Positions 37,463-49,480 are shown, counted from the first letter of the stretch. The stretch is DNA of 64,000 nt from Topomyia yanbarensis (GCF_030247195.1 NC_080671.1:416340044-416404043), one strand, 5' to 3'. Notes: generated by a model not told the origin, from the letters alone. Program-made: numbers and translations.

Positions 37463-37578
37463 CTCTCCGGAAGTCGCGCAAATGGCCCACCGAACGAGCA
37501 GACGCTGGTGCGCTAAGACGATTTCACTAAATTTTCACAGCAGCGTGTACTCAGTGCACTAGCGTGACTTCCGGAAGG
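37463..37578. mobile_element. 116-bp MITE with exact TTAA duplication
   Basis: It begins CTCTCCGGAAG and ends CTTCCGGAAGG, with TTAA at 37459-37462 and 37579-37582. It is the same family as 8800-8906, in opposite orientation. No ORF. Confidence 0.85.
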
Positions 37579-37901
37579 TTAATAATTGTATGACTTGTTT
37601 TTGTGTACGACTTGATTATTAAAAATAAGTTTAGTGTTAAGTAAGGCCAACATCATTGGGGCTTTGATATGTCTGTTGATGTGTAAAACAACAAATAAAT
37701 ATTCCAATTGTTGCTCGTGTTGGGACGTAGGCTCACTCTTCGGAAGAATCGTTAATCACTTATGTGGATCTTCTAACAAAAGAAATGGATTCCAACACCC
37801 TACCAACCGCCTTAGAACTTTTTTGCAAGAAATCGAGGAAGGTAGTTTGGATTTGCCCGGTGCAATGCAATGTCTTCTCGCCTCATTGACAGTCATATTA
37901 A

Positions 37902-38401
37902 CCCTATACTGCTTATGTCTGTAGAGCACAATAACATAAATAGTTATTATTTTTGGTTTCAACAAGATTTATTTACAAAAAGCTGTCAACTTTCATTTGA
38001 GCACGCACAGTTGTTAATATTATCAGTAGAACTGAAATTATTGCAATTGAATTGCTTGGATTCCATTGAGGCAGTGCTGCCAAGGACAGTTTCAGTTAAA
38101 ATTGAAAAATAAAGTTGAGATATAACTTCGCTGTCTAGCAATATTATTGAAAACTGTTAAAGCCTATTTAGACTGGCTTCGACTATCTTTTCCAGGCAAC
38201 TGGAGTGTTGTAAATATTCCAGAAAAAATATATTGTATTGTATTGTGCATTGAAATGTAAAAATTGAGCAGCTTGTAGCACTGCGAAAGAAGCACATATC
38301 ATATCAACACAGCTTTTTCATGTTTTATGACCTCAACAGTTCTAAGGAAAAATATTCTTGGGAACTTTATATGCCGTAGAAAACAGTTGACCAAGAAAGG
38401 G
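37902..38401. mobile_element. piggyBac-like MITE, second copy, TTAA target
   Basis: TTAA is present at 37898-37901 and 38402-38405. The ends are CCCTATACTGCTTATG and CCAAGAAAGGG, diverged versions of the 29672-30188 ends. Shared internal blocks include TTTCATTTGAGC, AATATTATTGAAAACTG and GAGCAGCTTGTAGCACTGCG. A stray end-like sequence, GGGCATGAAGGGGT, lies at about 38545. Confidence 0.78.
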
Positions 38402-38719
38402 TTAAAACGGATGAGGAATTCATGATGATACTAATCACTATTAGTGCTCAAATAAAAGGTAATAGTCCCAGCTATCAACCTCAATTTTTGCAAAAGCCAA
38501 ATGTTATAGTTGTTAAAAAGCGTTGTTGTTTATAAGCAAAATGGGCATGAAGGGGTAAGATTTTTATATATTATATCTAGTCCAATGTCCACGCGAGAAG
38601 ATTAGAATTAAGTTGAAGATGTCATTTGACAAAATTGTCAAGGGGGAAAACATCTCCGAAGCGTAACAGGCTTCATCCAGGGGAACAGGACTTCCTCCAT
38701 TAGTGTTCTGAATTGCAGA

Positions 38720-38996
38720 TCGTTTGCAACAAATGCTTGGTCGTGAGATGACGACAGTCCTCAGTTTTCTTCATTATGATCAACTAAAGCCAGTGGTCTA
38801 CAATCACCGTACGGATCAGCACCTGAACCGCAAGCACGATGCGACTCCACGTAATGTTAGTACAGGAGATAAATTCTATACCGAGAACCACAATTTTCGG
38901 CAGAATCATTCCAAACAAAATTTCAACACTGTTCTAAATTATACCAAATATCCGTTAATGCAAATGACCACTTTCCTGAAAATGCCAAATGGGTAG
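38720..38996 (+). pseudogene. Possible Ty3/gypsy integrase C-terminal fragment
   Basis: The 90-codon frame reads MLGREMTTVLSFL and then YNHRTDQHLNRKHDATPRNV with STGDKFY. This resembles the end of a gypsy integrase, where a target-name stretch (LGR/FGR) is followed by a basic helix (..H..K..) and a GD.V.. motif. Only this tail is seen; no protease, RT or LTR is nearby. It ends at a stop after MPNG. Confidence 0.4.
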
Positions 38997-39339
38997 TTAC
39001 GTTCGATATCGTGTCCATAACTTCAATTTTTAAGATTTCGATGGCAAATAATAGAATTTTTCACCACACAATACCTGTTTAGGAATTTATTAGGAAACAC
39101 GTGCCTGTATGACAAACGAGTGAGGAATTAAAGGCACAACTTCAAATGTTAGAATTATTCAGCTTCAGAAATTAATGGTTTTGGACCACGAAATCGAAAT
39201 TTAAAAAAAAAAATTATTGCACGAAACCGACAGTATGTTTTGTTACCTTAAATTCGCAATTGAGGACTGATTTAGTCTATTAAAAAGTTGTGAATCTTAA
39301 CTGCCATCCCCATCTGATTTCAAAAAATATTGCGATGCT

Positions 39340-40030
39340 ATTGGCGATTTGCGGCAAAACCAAAATTAGTCATGCGACACCTATGATTCAGCTCATGAAC
39401 TGGCAAAGTGATACAGTTTGCTTTTTTTCACCCGTAAGTGAGTCGTAGCTTACAACAAAATCTTCATTATCTTCTCGGAAAAAGCTTACCACTGCCAAAA
39501 TATGAATGAAACGAGTAAGAAATTTAGTTTTATTTGCAATTATTCTGAAATTACAGCCATTTGCAACTATTTCACTCATACATTTCTTCGAAATGTAATC
39601 GGGGTATTATTGTGGTTATAAAAAATCGTTCCATAAATAAAGTTCCAACTCGAAACCGAGGAAACCGAGACCCAATCAGTACCAATGTCAAACTCCTTCA
39701 TATTTTGAACTACGTAGAAGATTCAGTGAAGACTATCGGAGAGAAGGATCGGCTGTGCATCATACAAAGCTGACACTTTCCTATTAGCCGGATATATTCT
39801 TTCCTCGCCCGATCTGGAGAGTTTCATGAATTTACACCATCTCATGAAGGTTTAGCTTAACTTAGGACGAACGGGAAATGCTGTTGCGGCGGCTACGGTA
39901 CTCAACAAATTACATTTCGAAACAGCGCGCATATAGCTCTGCGAATAATAATAGAAACCACTATGTTTTACACTCTTTTCGCAAGATGTTTACTCATCAT
40001 CTTATAAAATGATGGTTTTCCTTCATTTTC
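39340..40030. repeat. Duplicated block, copy 2
   Basis: Counterpart of 36110-37050. The two parts lie closer together here. On the minus strand it reads, near 39900, VAAATAFPVRPK, where copy 1 has TAAAAALVPVPTK, so both descend from one coding source. Stops and indels break both. Confidence 0.65.
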
Positions 40031-40268
40031 ATAAACAATTATCAACAAATTGATCGGTAATTTGGTGTTTAAAAGTCATTTTTTACCAATGTTTACAGAA
40101 AATATATGCACTATGACAGAACAGAATAGAATCAGCAACACTTTCCTTCCAGCGCTATCTGCGAGCGGTTTCAACGTAGAATCGCCAATAAAGAAATTTG
40201 TTAAACTTCTTCCTATCATTGAAACATTTTTTTCATCTTCCAATCATCAGCCTGCAGTATTCCCTTAA

Positions 40269-40469
40269 GGTTGCACAGAGAATGCGCAAAATTCGCAAAC
40301 GAAAAAAGCAGTTTTTTCCACACCGTATGTCAGATCTTCATAAAAATCAATCAGCAGTACTGTAACAACATTCTACATACGCTGATTGATTTTTATGAAG
40401 ATCTGACATACGGTGTGGAAAAAAAACTGCTTTTTTCGTTTGCGAATTTTGCGCATTCTCTGTGCAACC
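40269..40469. mobile_element. Near-perfect foldback MITE with TTAA duplication, 201 bp
   Basis: TTAA flanks it at 40265-40268 and 40470-40473. It starts GGTTGCACAGAGAATGCGCA and ends with the complement. The arms, about 85 bp, are almost identical, including CACACCGTATGTCAGATCTT and its complement. The spacer is about 35 bp. The high arm identity suggests a fairly recent insertion or strong selection on pairing. Confidence 0.9.
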
Positions 40470-40473
40470 TTAA

Positions 40474-41400
40474 ACTCAAACCTCCCTTCCATCTGGTTGG
40501 CTGCAGGCAATCTGCACCTTGAGTGATTCCCTATTCTAATGACCTACGAGATCCCTCACCTACACGGGAGGGGGAATACCCGCCCATTCATTGAACCCTT
40601 TCCTTCCCGGATGGGAATTACCGACCCAATCCGCATCCAAAACCACAAACCAAAACAAGACAAAATAAAAAGCAAAGATCGAACATTCAAAAATATTTCT
40701 TCCGAATTCAACTCTGTGCTGATCGTCATGATCGACCAGTTCATCGATTCTATCAAAAAAAACTTTAATTTTCGACTGCTGCGGCGCTTGGGAAGCCGGA
40801 AACTCACCTCCGTTGAGTTTTCTTTTTCTGTTTGTTTCCGTTGCTGTCTTCGGACACTTTTGGGAACCAACGTACGCTAGCTAGACAACCTACTGCAAAA
40901 GTTGGCAAGTTGGCATCGGAGCGATAGATTTTACCCGGCACACGCACACAAAACGAGATCGCGCGACGATTTCGATTTCCGATCAATTCCGCTTGGTTTT
41001 TTTTTGTATTTATTCATTTAATGCTCGTTCCGAGAAACAATCCCTTTTAGCTTTTCCGGAATAAAGAGATGCCGGTGAGTGAAAACAAGGTTATATTGTC
41101 TATTGACTGTTGCATGTATAATAGGTATAGGATAGCTATCAGGTGGGACAGATTAATTTTCCTGGGGGCCCGGAATTAATGAGGTAAAGGGAAACTTACA
41201 ACAATATGAATACTATAATAGGAGTGAAAACACAGAATGATCATGATGGTGTTAACTTAATGAGTGGGGAAATTTTTTTCTATAGTCTCTAGCAGATTAC
41301 AATCGAGTAACGGTGAATTGGAAATAGAAATAGAAAAGAATGAGCGAATGAGAAGGAATGGAACAGGAAAGAACAAGTGAACAAACTTTCGGGCACATAC
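40474..41400. other. ttk intron just downstream of the shared exon
   Basis: Contains the ttk donor GTATGTG at 41400-41394 (minus) and no other recognised feature. The overlapping ORFs at 40539-40880 (plus) and 40870-40556 (minus) have low-complexity sequence without domains. Confidence 0.5.
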
Positions 41401-42286
41401 CTGACATGCTGTTTTCATTCTTGAGACTACTGGCCGAACTCTTCACATTGCTGGTAGAGTTGGTAGTGGCGTTGGTGTTGGAGGCATTCTTCGCGCTAGT
41501 TGCCGTCGTGTGACCGGAAGGGGCGGGATTGCTACTGGCGTTTTTGCTGATGCTATTGTTGTTGTTGTTATTCACGGCCGGTGGGCTGCACTCTACATCC
41601 ATCGAGTCATCTGGGGCTGGGTCTTCCGATCGGCTTATGACATTGTCATCACCCGAGTTGGACTGCGCATCGGCTTCCACTTTGGCTTCGACCACGTCCG
41701 GAGAACCCCGCACGACGCTGTCACTTTCGTAGCCATCGTACTCTCCGTCACCACCGGTGTCACTACCGGATAACTTTCGCGGCCGGCCGCGTTTTCGCTT
41801 CTGTTGTGACAGAGCCGAACCAAGCAACGGATTCGTCAGCAGCATACTTTGGCCGGATTTTTGCTTTTGCTGGTGCAACTGCTGTGACTGTTGCAGTGCT
41901 GCCAGCTGTGTGTTGCGTGAGGCCGCAGCTACTAGCTGCTGCTGCAGCTGATTCGTCTGATGGGGTTGATTCTGGTTGATGTTGGTGGGGGTGGTGGTGG
42001 AGGCAGTAGTTGTGGTAGTTCCGCAACCACCACCGGTCAACGATGCCGTCGGGGGAGGAGGTTTGTCATCGTTCACTTCCGTGAGACCCTTTATCCGTAG
42101 ACTTTCCGCCACACGCAAAAACGCCGCCAGGCGATCCTGATCGACCGAAACCTCACCCCGGTACATAAAGTCCAGCAGACATTTCATGTCGTTGTACGGC
42201 ACATCCTTCAGAATGACGATCGGATGTTTCTCCGGGTGGTTGACGAAAATCGCCTGGAAGTACGGACTGCAGGCCGACAGGACCAT
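41401..42286 (-). CDS. ttk: tramtrack, shared exon: end of BTB domain, linker, AT-hook-like motif
   Basis: Common internal exon of both Tramtrack isoforms. The acceptor CCATTTCCTTCCAG is followed directly by ATG, so MVLSACSPYFQAIFVNHPEK continues the BTB domain from HK of the preceding exon (phase 0). The BTB fold, a dimerisation and co-repressor surface, ends near LTEVNDDKPP. A T/N/Q-rich linker follows, and KRKRGRPRKLSGSD near 41804-41763 is an AT-hook-type motif also present in Drosophila ttk. After a Ser/Asn-rich stretch the exon ends at ..MS plus one G, with donor CAG/GTATGT at 41401/41400. That single G completes GAT with the 69-type exon or GAA with the 88-type exon. The exon encodes 295 full codons. 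The open frame past the donor is intron read-through. Confidence 0.96.
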
Positions 42287-42622
42287 CTGGAAGGAAATGG
42301 GAAATGAGTGTTTTAGTTAACGTATAGGGAAAAATGATTCATCGAAATATTAACCGGGACGTGGTTTTTATTAGATTTTTTTTTGTTTGTTGCATGAGCA
42401 GAAGGAAGTGTAGGAGTATTGGAATTTAAATTCAAATTGCTGAGTAAAAACTACTAAAAACACAACTTTTGCCCAATTGATAGTGAGTTATGATAGAAAA
42501 TGTGATGTAGTAATGTATCACAATTTTTATGAGAAGGAAAAAAACTTTTTGACGGAACTATGTGTTCTCTGTGGTCATCACAAGAACTTTGGTATGTTTT
42601 CATTAGAAAATACAATTTAAGC

Positions 42623-42853
42623 GCGATTCAGACGATACATCAGCGTCCGTCAACGTCAACGGAACGTCACCGTTCCGTCAGGATAAGTTAAATACTTTTC
42701 TCTTGCGTCCGTTCACACATGCCGTACGTCAAAACGTTCCGTGCCGTTGATGTTGTGTGTGAATGCCTCCATTTAACTGCATGTAACTTATCCTGACGGA
42801 ACGGTGACGTTCCGTTGACGTTGACGGAAGCTGATGTATCGTCTGAATCGTCC
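42623..42853. mobile_element. Foldback MITE in the intron between the BTB exons
   Basis: The left arm starts GCGATTCAGACGATACATCA. The right arm ends TGATGTATCGTCTGAATCG. The arms of about 70 bp include CGTCAACGTCAACGGAACGT and its complement. A direct repeat, TTTAAGC, is at 42616-42622 and 42854-42860 (7 bp; 8 bp if one mismatch is allowed), compatible with hAT-like mobilisation. No ORF. Confidence 0.8.
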
Positions 42854-43413
42854 TTTAAGCAAACCGAAAGATTTGTTTTCGATGACTTCCCCTCGTACGA
42901 TTTAGACACTTCAGAACAAAAGCAGAAACGTCGTACAATCGTCCTATCGCGCGCGGTTGTTGTCCTGTTTGGGTCGCTTATCTCGCGGCAACGGTTTGTG
43001 CTTATCACACTCAAGCCTTGCACAAGCAAAGCCAGCGACAGAAGATAACTTCGAAAAGGCACCCAAGTGGCCCGACGCCGACTGATAACGCAGTGCGTTT
43101 CGTGACTATAGAAGTCCTTTTGCTCCTCTTTCACTCTCTCTCTCTCTCTCCCCCTATCTCTATCTTTCTCTCGTATACTCGCGTTCCAATTCCAATCTGT
43201 TGCGGTCTTATCTCTCGCGTGGCTATTTTCTCTTATCAGAAGAATTGATTTTCTCCTGCTTCTAAAATATGCTGTGCCGCGAGGAGTCCGTGCTCTAGTC
43301 ATGTGATACAGGCTCGCCGCGTTTCGGTTTGGGATTTTGTGAACCACAGTTGATAAGACTATGTACCCTCGCGGCAGGAATCCGGTATATGTAGTAGTAA
43401 ACTAGTAACTCAC

Positions 43414-43704
43414 CTTGTGGGCTTTCAGGAACTGTCCTTCAACGACCAGCGTGACATCGATGAATGTTCCCGCGTGCAGCAACTGATCGAACACTGACAG
43501 CAGATTGGTCTGGTGATTGTTCCACCGCAGGCAGAATCTTTGGGACGACATGGTTTGACGATTGCCAGGTGTATAGTACGTTTGTTTTTATTGCGACGTC
43601 GACGCCGACGTCCTTCGCGCTATGACTAAGATTTTTCTTTGCGTTCCCACACCACAGCAGGTGAATCGAAACGTTTCAGTCGAGTTTAGAGCTGGAGTCC
43701 TCTC
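43414..43704 (-). CDS. ttk: tramtrack, exon with start codon and first part of BTB domain
   Basis: The coding part is 43551-43414: MSSQ, then RFCLRWNNHQTNLLSVF, the signature start of insect BTB-zinc-finger proteins, on to FLKAHK at the donor AAG/GTGAGT (43414/43413). Phase 0 joins the next exon at MVLSAC. The Met is placed by the family: Drosophila ttk begins a few residues before RFCLRW. The 153 bases at 43704-43552 are 5' UTR. Their acceptor is strong, a long pyrimidine tract (TTTTTTTCTTCTTCTC) leading to CACAG at 43705, so at least one more 5' non-coding exon lies further right. The exon start at 43704 is predicted from this site only. Confidence 0.93.
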
Positions 43705-44448
43705 CTGTGAATAGAAGCAATGAGAAGAAGAAAAAAACATATTAGTTGTTGCGTAATTTCTCTCCGAGTTGGAATCATCCTACGACTATTTAATAGGAGC
43801 TTGTTAAAAATTCCCTTCGAAACCAGTCTCGCGGAATGAACAGCGCATACACATGTGCTCGTTGGGGGAATACACCCACTTGTTATCTCGCTGGCTTTGT
43901 GCTGTTGACTACCACACCGAGCGACCCATTCATCCATCCATCTATCCATCCGCCCATCGCGTGTCAGGGCCGCGGGCTTCCTATACGTATTAAATAAGAC
44001 GCGCATTCTAATGATATGCAAGCGAAGGTAGAGGTAGTCGGTGCTGCTCGGTGACAAAAATGATGTGAAGCGAGGAAGCAAGGTGGCATGGGAAAGACCA
44101 GAACCACGCACACGTCTTCGGGGAAGGTTACGACCTACAGAACTAACCACTGCCGTTGGTGACAAGTTACAGCGATCGTTAGAACTATAGGACAAAAAAG
44201 GTTCCATTCGATACGTTGTTGCGGTTTATGATGTTGTGTGACTCACTGCTTTGAACAATTTTCTGAGAAGTTTTATCATCAAAATTGTAGTGGGGCCATT
44301 TTTTGCAGGCGAAAGAATGCGAAGAACTTTCAGTGAAGTTATGTTATTCTACATTCTAACGACGCTAAATCTCTCAAGAAGGATTCGACATTGCATTTTT
44401 TGTTTACCATTCAGTGTCATTCCAATCGAGCACAAGACCTGTCAAATA
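43705..44448. other. Upstream intron of ttk, no gene recognised
   Basis: The pyrimidine-rich acceptor lies at its left edge. A 173-codon minus ORF here (44207-43686) runs across the acceptor and has no domain, so I treat it as chance. Confidence 0.5.
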
Positions 44449-44581
44449 CACTCAAGTTTTTTTTTACGCGGTTTTTTTTTGCGCGGTATTTTTTACGCGG
44501 TTTTTTTTTACGTGGATTTTGAAATTTACGCGGTTTTCATTTACGCGGTCTGTATCCCCCGCGTAAAAAAAAACCTGAGTG
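44449..44581. mobile_element. 133-bp MITE with TA target duplication
   Basis: It starts CACTCAAGTTTTTTTTTACG and ends AAAACCTGAGTG, with TA at 44447-44448 and 44582-44583. The interior has repeated TTTACGCGG words. The TA target fits Tc1/mariner-type mobilisation. Confidence 0.8.
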
Positions 44582-46337
44582 TACTATCCAATCGAAGAAA
44601 ATCTCTTCGAATCCTGCTTAAACGAAGCTTTCGCATTCGATTGAAATGGAATTGGCAGATAAAAGATTAGAATGTTAAGTCAATATACCAGAGATTCAGC
44701 TTCTTTGCTACACAGAAAATTGAAGCAACAGCAAAGAATAGGTTCTATCAAATAAAATTTAGATATTTTCGAGTTTTGCTAACTCATTCACACTGATTAG
44801 TGTTGTATTTTTTTGTTTTTCAAGAGCTGTCCTCCTACTGGAGCTGTAGAGCTAGTCTAGGAAAGGCACCCCGTTAGAATCACTTACTACAATTGCAGAC
44901 AAAACGGGACATGTCATCCACTAAAACACTGCTTAAAAGGTGATTCTCATTCAAATGAACAAAAAATTGGAAGTTTTTGGTGGGCCAATGAAAAAACATA
45001 GATGGAGCAGCTTTAGGATTCAAAAAGCTTATATTTTTGTCTTCGTTTACAACTTTTTGAAGACAAAAAAACAAGATGGTGCCCGTGGTGAAATTCTGTC
45101 TAAGGTTAGATGCGCGTGGAATTCCAAATCTGCGTACAGTCAGCTGCCTGGATAATAAGGATCTAAAGTAAACAAAATCACTGTTGGGAAATTATCAAAA
45201 AATCAAAAATCGATAGCGCATAAAATTACTACTGATTCCCTTACTCGGTATTTATTATTAGCAAAATCACGGTTGAGTTTAGCAATACAATGGAAATGTG
45301 AAATCCATTACGCCTTCTTCGATCTCATCATCGTGATAAGTTTTTCTTTCACACGTACTCATAAAATCATCTAAAGAGAAAATCAATCTCACCAATTATC
45401 AATGATGTGTGATATTGATTATTTTATTATGCGCATAAACTGCGATTGAACAACTACATAAAGGGAAATACGGGAAGTTAATTAGGGCCCAACACATTTG
45501 TTTAGGGGAAAAATGTTCTCGTATTCAGCGAACCAAAATATTAATTTAATGTTATAGTACAAATAGTACATGTCCCTATACTATTAAACATGTTTGAGTG
45601 TTAGGATTTTAGTTGACCAACAGCTCAACAGGGCTTGGATCGTGATCACCGAAGCCGCCAAAACAAAAGAAACCCGGAAACTTCACACGGTTTCTCTGCT
45701 GTTAGGGAGTTTGAGTGAGTGTAGCACCGACTACACCAGTGTAGTGCATTGTCAAAAACGAAAATGCCATTAGCTGTGCGTTCTACTAATAGAGCCTACA
45801 AAATATGATGAGAGCGTTTAGCCAGCGACAGATCATCCAACGCTGAGAAAAATTGTTCACGATTTTTTAATAAAATTTCTTCTACTCAAATGTGTAGCAA
45901 TCACGTGATGATTTTATTTTGGTTACTGTTGCGTGAGCAATAATGGGTGACAACGGGCACATAAAATTGAAAACGAGAATACTAGATCAACATCACTCTC
46001 TGTATATTAAGTTATAAGGCTTGTGATGTCAGGTGGTAATAATGAAAACGATTATCATCGATGATTTTTTTCTACGGTGATCATTGATTTTTAATTTTTT
46101 GATTATGATTATGACAACACTGAACAAAATATATTGGAGGAATGACCTAAGAACGGGCAAAAAATTTTAAATTTGACGGAATGGTGCGATCTCAAACTTT
46201 GAGATCGATTTTTAGCCCTTTTTCCTACTTTAAGGCCTCTCTGAAAATAGTGAATACCAAGAATTTGGACATATAACATGTTATTTCTCCAATGAACAAG
46301 GTTTTTTTCGAGAGGTCAAACGATGACGTCTTTGAAT
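44582..46337. other. Intron DNA with one copy of the CG-family head module
   Basis: At about 44824-44940 the module CTACTGGAGCTGTAGAGCTA..AAAACACTGC occurs. It is also found at 51290-51400 (inverted), 55530-55650 and 58700-58830 (inverted). The rest has no recognised feature. Confidence 0.55.
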
Positions 46338-49300
46338 CAGGCACGTAGCCAGAGGGGGGGGGGGGCTAGGGGGCTAAAGCCCCCCCCGAAATTTTTCAAA
46401 AATAAATTTAAAAAGCCGGTGACTTTTAACAAAACTTGTTGCTTATTTGGTTTGAACAAATTATTGAGAAAAAGTTAAAGAAGGCTATTTCTAACCACCG
46501 AAGGCAATGGTCACGAAATTCAGTGTGCTTTATGCTTTTGCTCGAGCCAGTGCGAGGCGAACAACAAAAAAGTAACTTTTATATTGTGTGCCTTGTCTGA
46601 AGAATACAAGAGACTGTTACTTTAATTGTAGCTGTAATAATCTGTCGAGATTAGTGATTATCAGAAGCAAGAATTGGTGCTCCAGCCAAATGCGGTGATT
46701 ATAAAATTATTGATCATTCGCATCCTGAAGGTGTAAATAGAGATTAGACTTTCGGAAACCGGCTCTATCCAGTTCTACCATGGCAGGCATTTAGCGCTCA
46801 ACAAATTAGTGCAGACGAAACCATTCATTTCGCACAACTTAAAGCACAAGGTTGTGTGTGACAATGCTTAATTAAGATCCTTCTGTATATGGACTATGAG
46901 AAAATGAATGTTCCGCTACAAGATCGGATACCGCTTACTCGCAGATTAATGTCACATTTGGGAGAAATGGAATCTATTTGGAAGGGCAATTATTGAGGGC
47001 AAAAAGCAAGGAAGATATTCGCGAACATAAAGGCAGCAACTACGATGATGACACGGAAATGTACAATAGCGAGATAGAAATGAACTACTCCCCCCAAGAC
47101 ATAGTTGGTGAGGAAAAAAATATTTCCTCGCCTCGTAAACAGGTTTCCACGTGCAATGGCTAAGCGCTTGCGCGAGATCTGTAGGACAACCACATAAACT
47201 CGTTATATTATTTTTATTGTTTACATAAGGAAATATATAAAAGACCCACGACCCAGTTTGTTATTTACACTCTGTTCTCTGTACACTACTCTGCGCTACA
47301 CAAAAAGTATTTCAATTTATCTGAGAACGATTGAGCCGAGAATAGAATTTTCATTTCGCGTCATTTTAACGCAATGCCATTTTTATTAACGCTTCATTTC
47401 ATTGTTACGAGTAATTCGTTCCGTACTAATACACTGTTAATCCGTAAATCCGTGATATCTTCGACAAACGTGCAAAAAAAATTCTTTTAAAAGTGGACCG
47501 GGCAAAAAGTGGTAAAATAATAGGCAATCACGAAGAGGGACTAAAATGTTGGGACTGATTGAATCTATAAGTCAATAAGTTGGGATAACAGTTTCGATTT
47601 CATGTCTTAAGTATGTGACAGTCTTTCGTTCCGTTTTTGCTCGTCATGGAATAAAATGAGAGAGATAATCTTAAATAAGAGAGCAAAGAGAGGAAAAAAT
47701 CAACCAATCTAAATCGACTCAAGATCACTCTTCTATCTTTACTATACACTCAACACGAGTTCTTTTCGAATTGCGCTCTGATCTTCTCATTTCGTCTTCG
47801 TTGCGTTAGGTGCAACAACTTTAATTGAAACTTTTTCCCAAATAGTGATAAAATAAACATGTAATCAGACAAACATTACAACTTTCTTCAAGAAATCATA
47901 CATCTCTTCCAATCTTGATGATGATTGAAAAAAATCAAGAGCTAATTATTTTTATTCACAAACAAACCTATTACTAAACAGATTAGTGTTCATATTTGTT
48001 TAATGAATTGGCAAAGAGTTTTGCAAAAGTTTTACAGGAAACGGATAATTTGCTGTAATTTAAAACAGACAACTCTAAAAGAAAGCCTCGGCAAATTAGG
48101 TGCAAGTGCGATGTGTTCTCTTCCATGTGTCGGAAGCAAGTGATGCTGAAATTATTATCTATGTTTATAGTCTCTAGTTATTTTGGTGGTGTCATCAATG
48201 TTATATTTACCAAATTTTATGTAAATTAGAAGCATTGAGTAATCAGTGCTAAGTAATTTTCTTTCGATTTGTGAATAGATTCTGAGCAGTTTCGCTCAGT
48301 AGATTAAATTCTGGGTAGTGTCCATTAGTAGATTAAATCATTGAAATATATATTTGACATTGTCCAAAACCCCACGAATTCTGAAATAAAACCTTCAAAT
48401 AAATAAATAAAACTAAAATGTTCAAATATAATATTTACTTAATCTAGGTAATCTTCTCAAGTTACAACGGTTTTGCAAGATTGTCAAAAGTCAATAGAGC
48501 TAAGGCATTCTTGCTTTGTAGTGAAATCAGTAGTTTTTGCACTCACTTTACATTTTGACTTTTACTATAGTTTTAGGGATCTAGGAAAATCAGTCTACGA
48601 TATTTTTAATTCATAAGTACAATGATATAAAAAGTACCTAAAAAGAATCAACTTAAATAGATAAAAAGATAGTTATTCTGAGTTGCCTGATAATGTTGTC
48701 GAAGATAGTCTTTAACCCATTACCTATGAGAGTCAAATGAAAAAACATGTGTTTTTTTCAGGATTGTTTTGATTACGACATGATCAGTATCATTTAAATT
48801 GAAAATTTCATAAAGTCGAGTTAACGCAAACTTCGGATGAAGTCAAAGAGCTAGTAATAGTAGAAAGAAACCTGATCATGAAAATAGGAGTTGAACCTAT
48901 TTTCTGCATCTACAAATCGCCTGCCTTATCAGAAGATTTGAAGCAAATTTCGACATTCACTTTGTTCGGACATTCTTTGCAACGGTAAACTTTGATTTCA
49001 CACTGATATATTCCTATTCATGGGGACAACCTTGACGTTGGTTTCGTTCTTCTGATTAGCAAATGCGTGTAAAGTTTCGTGAGACGGGTTTTTGGATATT
49101 TTTCTACTCATTCCAATTTAGCGTCTTCTACAAATTGTAAAGGTGTATCGAATGTGTAGCATTTTCAAGCAGCGTAGCATTTTCAAGCAGCCCTTAATAC
49201 TTTGAGCTCTTGACTATTCATTTTTGTAACTAGAGAAATTTCTAACTTGTAAATCAAAAATAATCAAATTTAATTCGTCGATGCACTATAGCCTTTCTTG

Positions 49301-49480
49301 TAACAGGCAACATATTATTAGGGTTTTTAGTGTCTATTGTCTTATTTTTGGAATTTTTTTCACTAAGAACTTTTCATAATTACGTTCAGTTTCCAGTGAT
49401 TGTTTCAAGTCATCAGAATTAATACATTTATGCAATAATTTTTAAGCCCCTCCCGAAACAAAATCCTGGCTACGGGCCTG
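46338..49480. mobile_element. 3.1 kb hAT-type element or composite, 8-bp TSD
   Basis: The termini are CAGGCACGTAGCCAG and CTGGCTACGGGCCTG. The exact direct repeat CTTTGAAT is at 46330-46337 and 49481-49488, the hAT signature. Sub-terminal G-rich and C-rich runs (GGGGGG..., AAGCCCCTCCCG) are inverted partners. The interior holds an unidentified protein fragment at 46740-47163. The rest is AT-rich without a recognisable hAT transposase, so it is non-autonomous or heavily decayed. Confidence 0.85.
46740..47163 (+). pseudogene. Unidentified repeated protein fragment, copy C
   Basis: The longest of three copies. Reading across one frame change gives RHLALNKLVQTKPFISHN, VVCDN, MDYEKMNVPLQDRIPLTRRL, MSHLGEMESIWKG and finally the acidic DDDTEM segment, ending KQVSTCNG at a stop. 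Copies A (29051) and B (37160) match its end and start respectively. It lies inside the hAT-bounded element, so it may be that element's own degenerate transposase C-terminus, or cargo. I do not recognise the family. Confidence 0.5.

Noticed and set aside
36757..40010. Serpin reactive-loop pseudogenes
   Set aside because: An Ala-rich stretch recalls the serpin hinge, but the expected downstream FxADHPF-type motif is absent in both copies, so I do not name the family.
41297..41400. C-terminal extension of the shared ttk exon (GMCPKVCSL...)
   Set aside because: This is read-through of the strong donor CAG/GTATGT; the one-base phase matches both downstream exons exactly.
42688..43347. 219-codon minus-strand ORF in the intron between the BTB exons
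   Set aside because: It begins inside the region between clear splice sites, overlaps a foldback MITE, is rich in Arg/Ser/Asp from (TC)n text, and has no domain.
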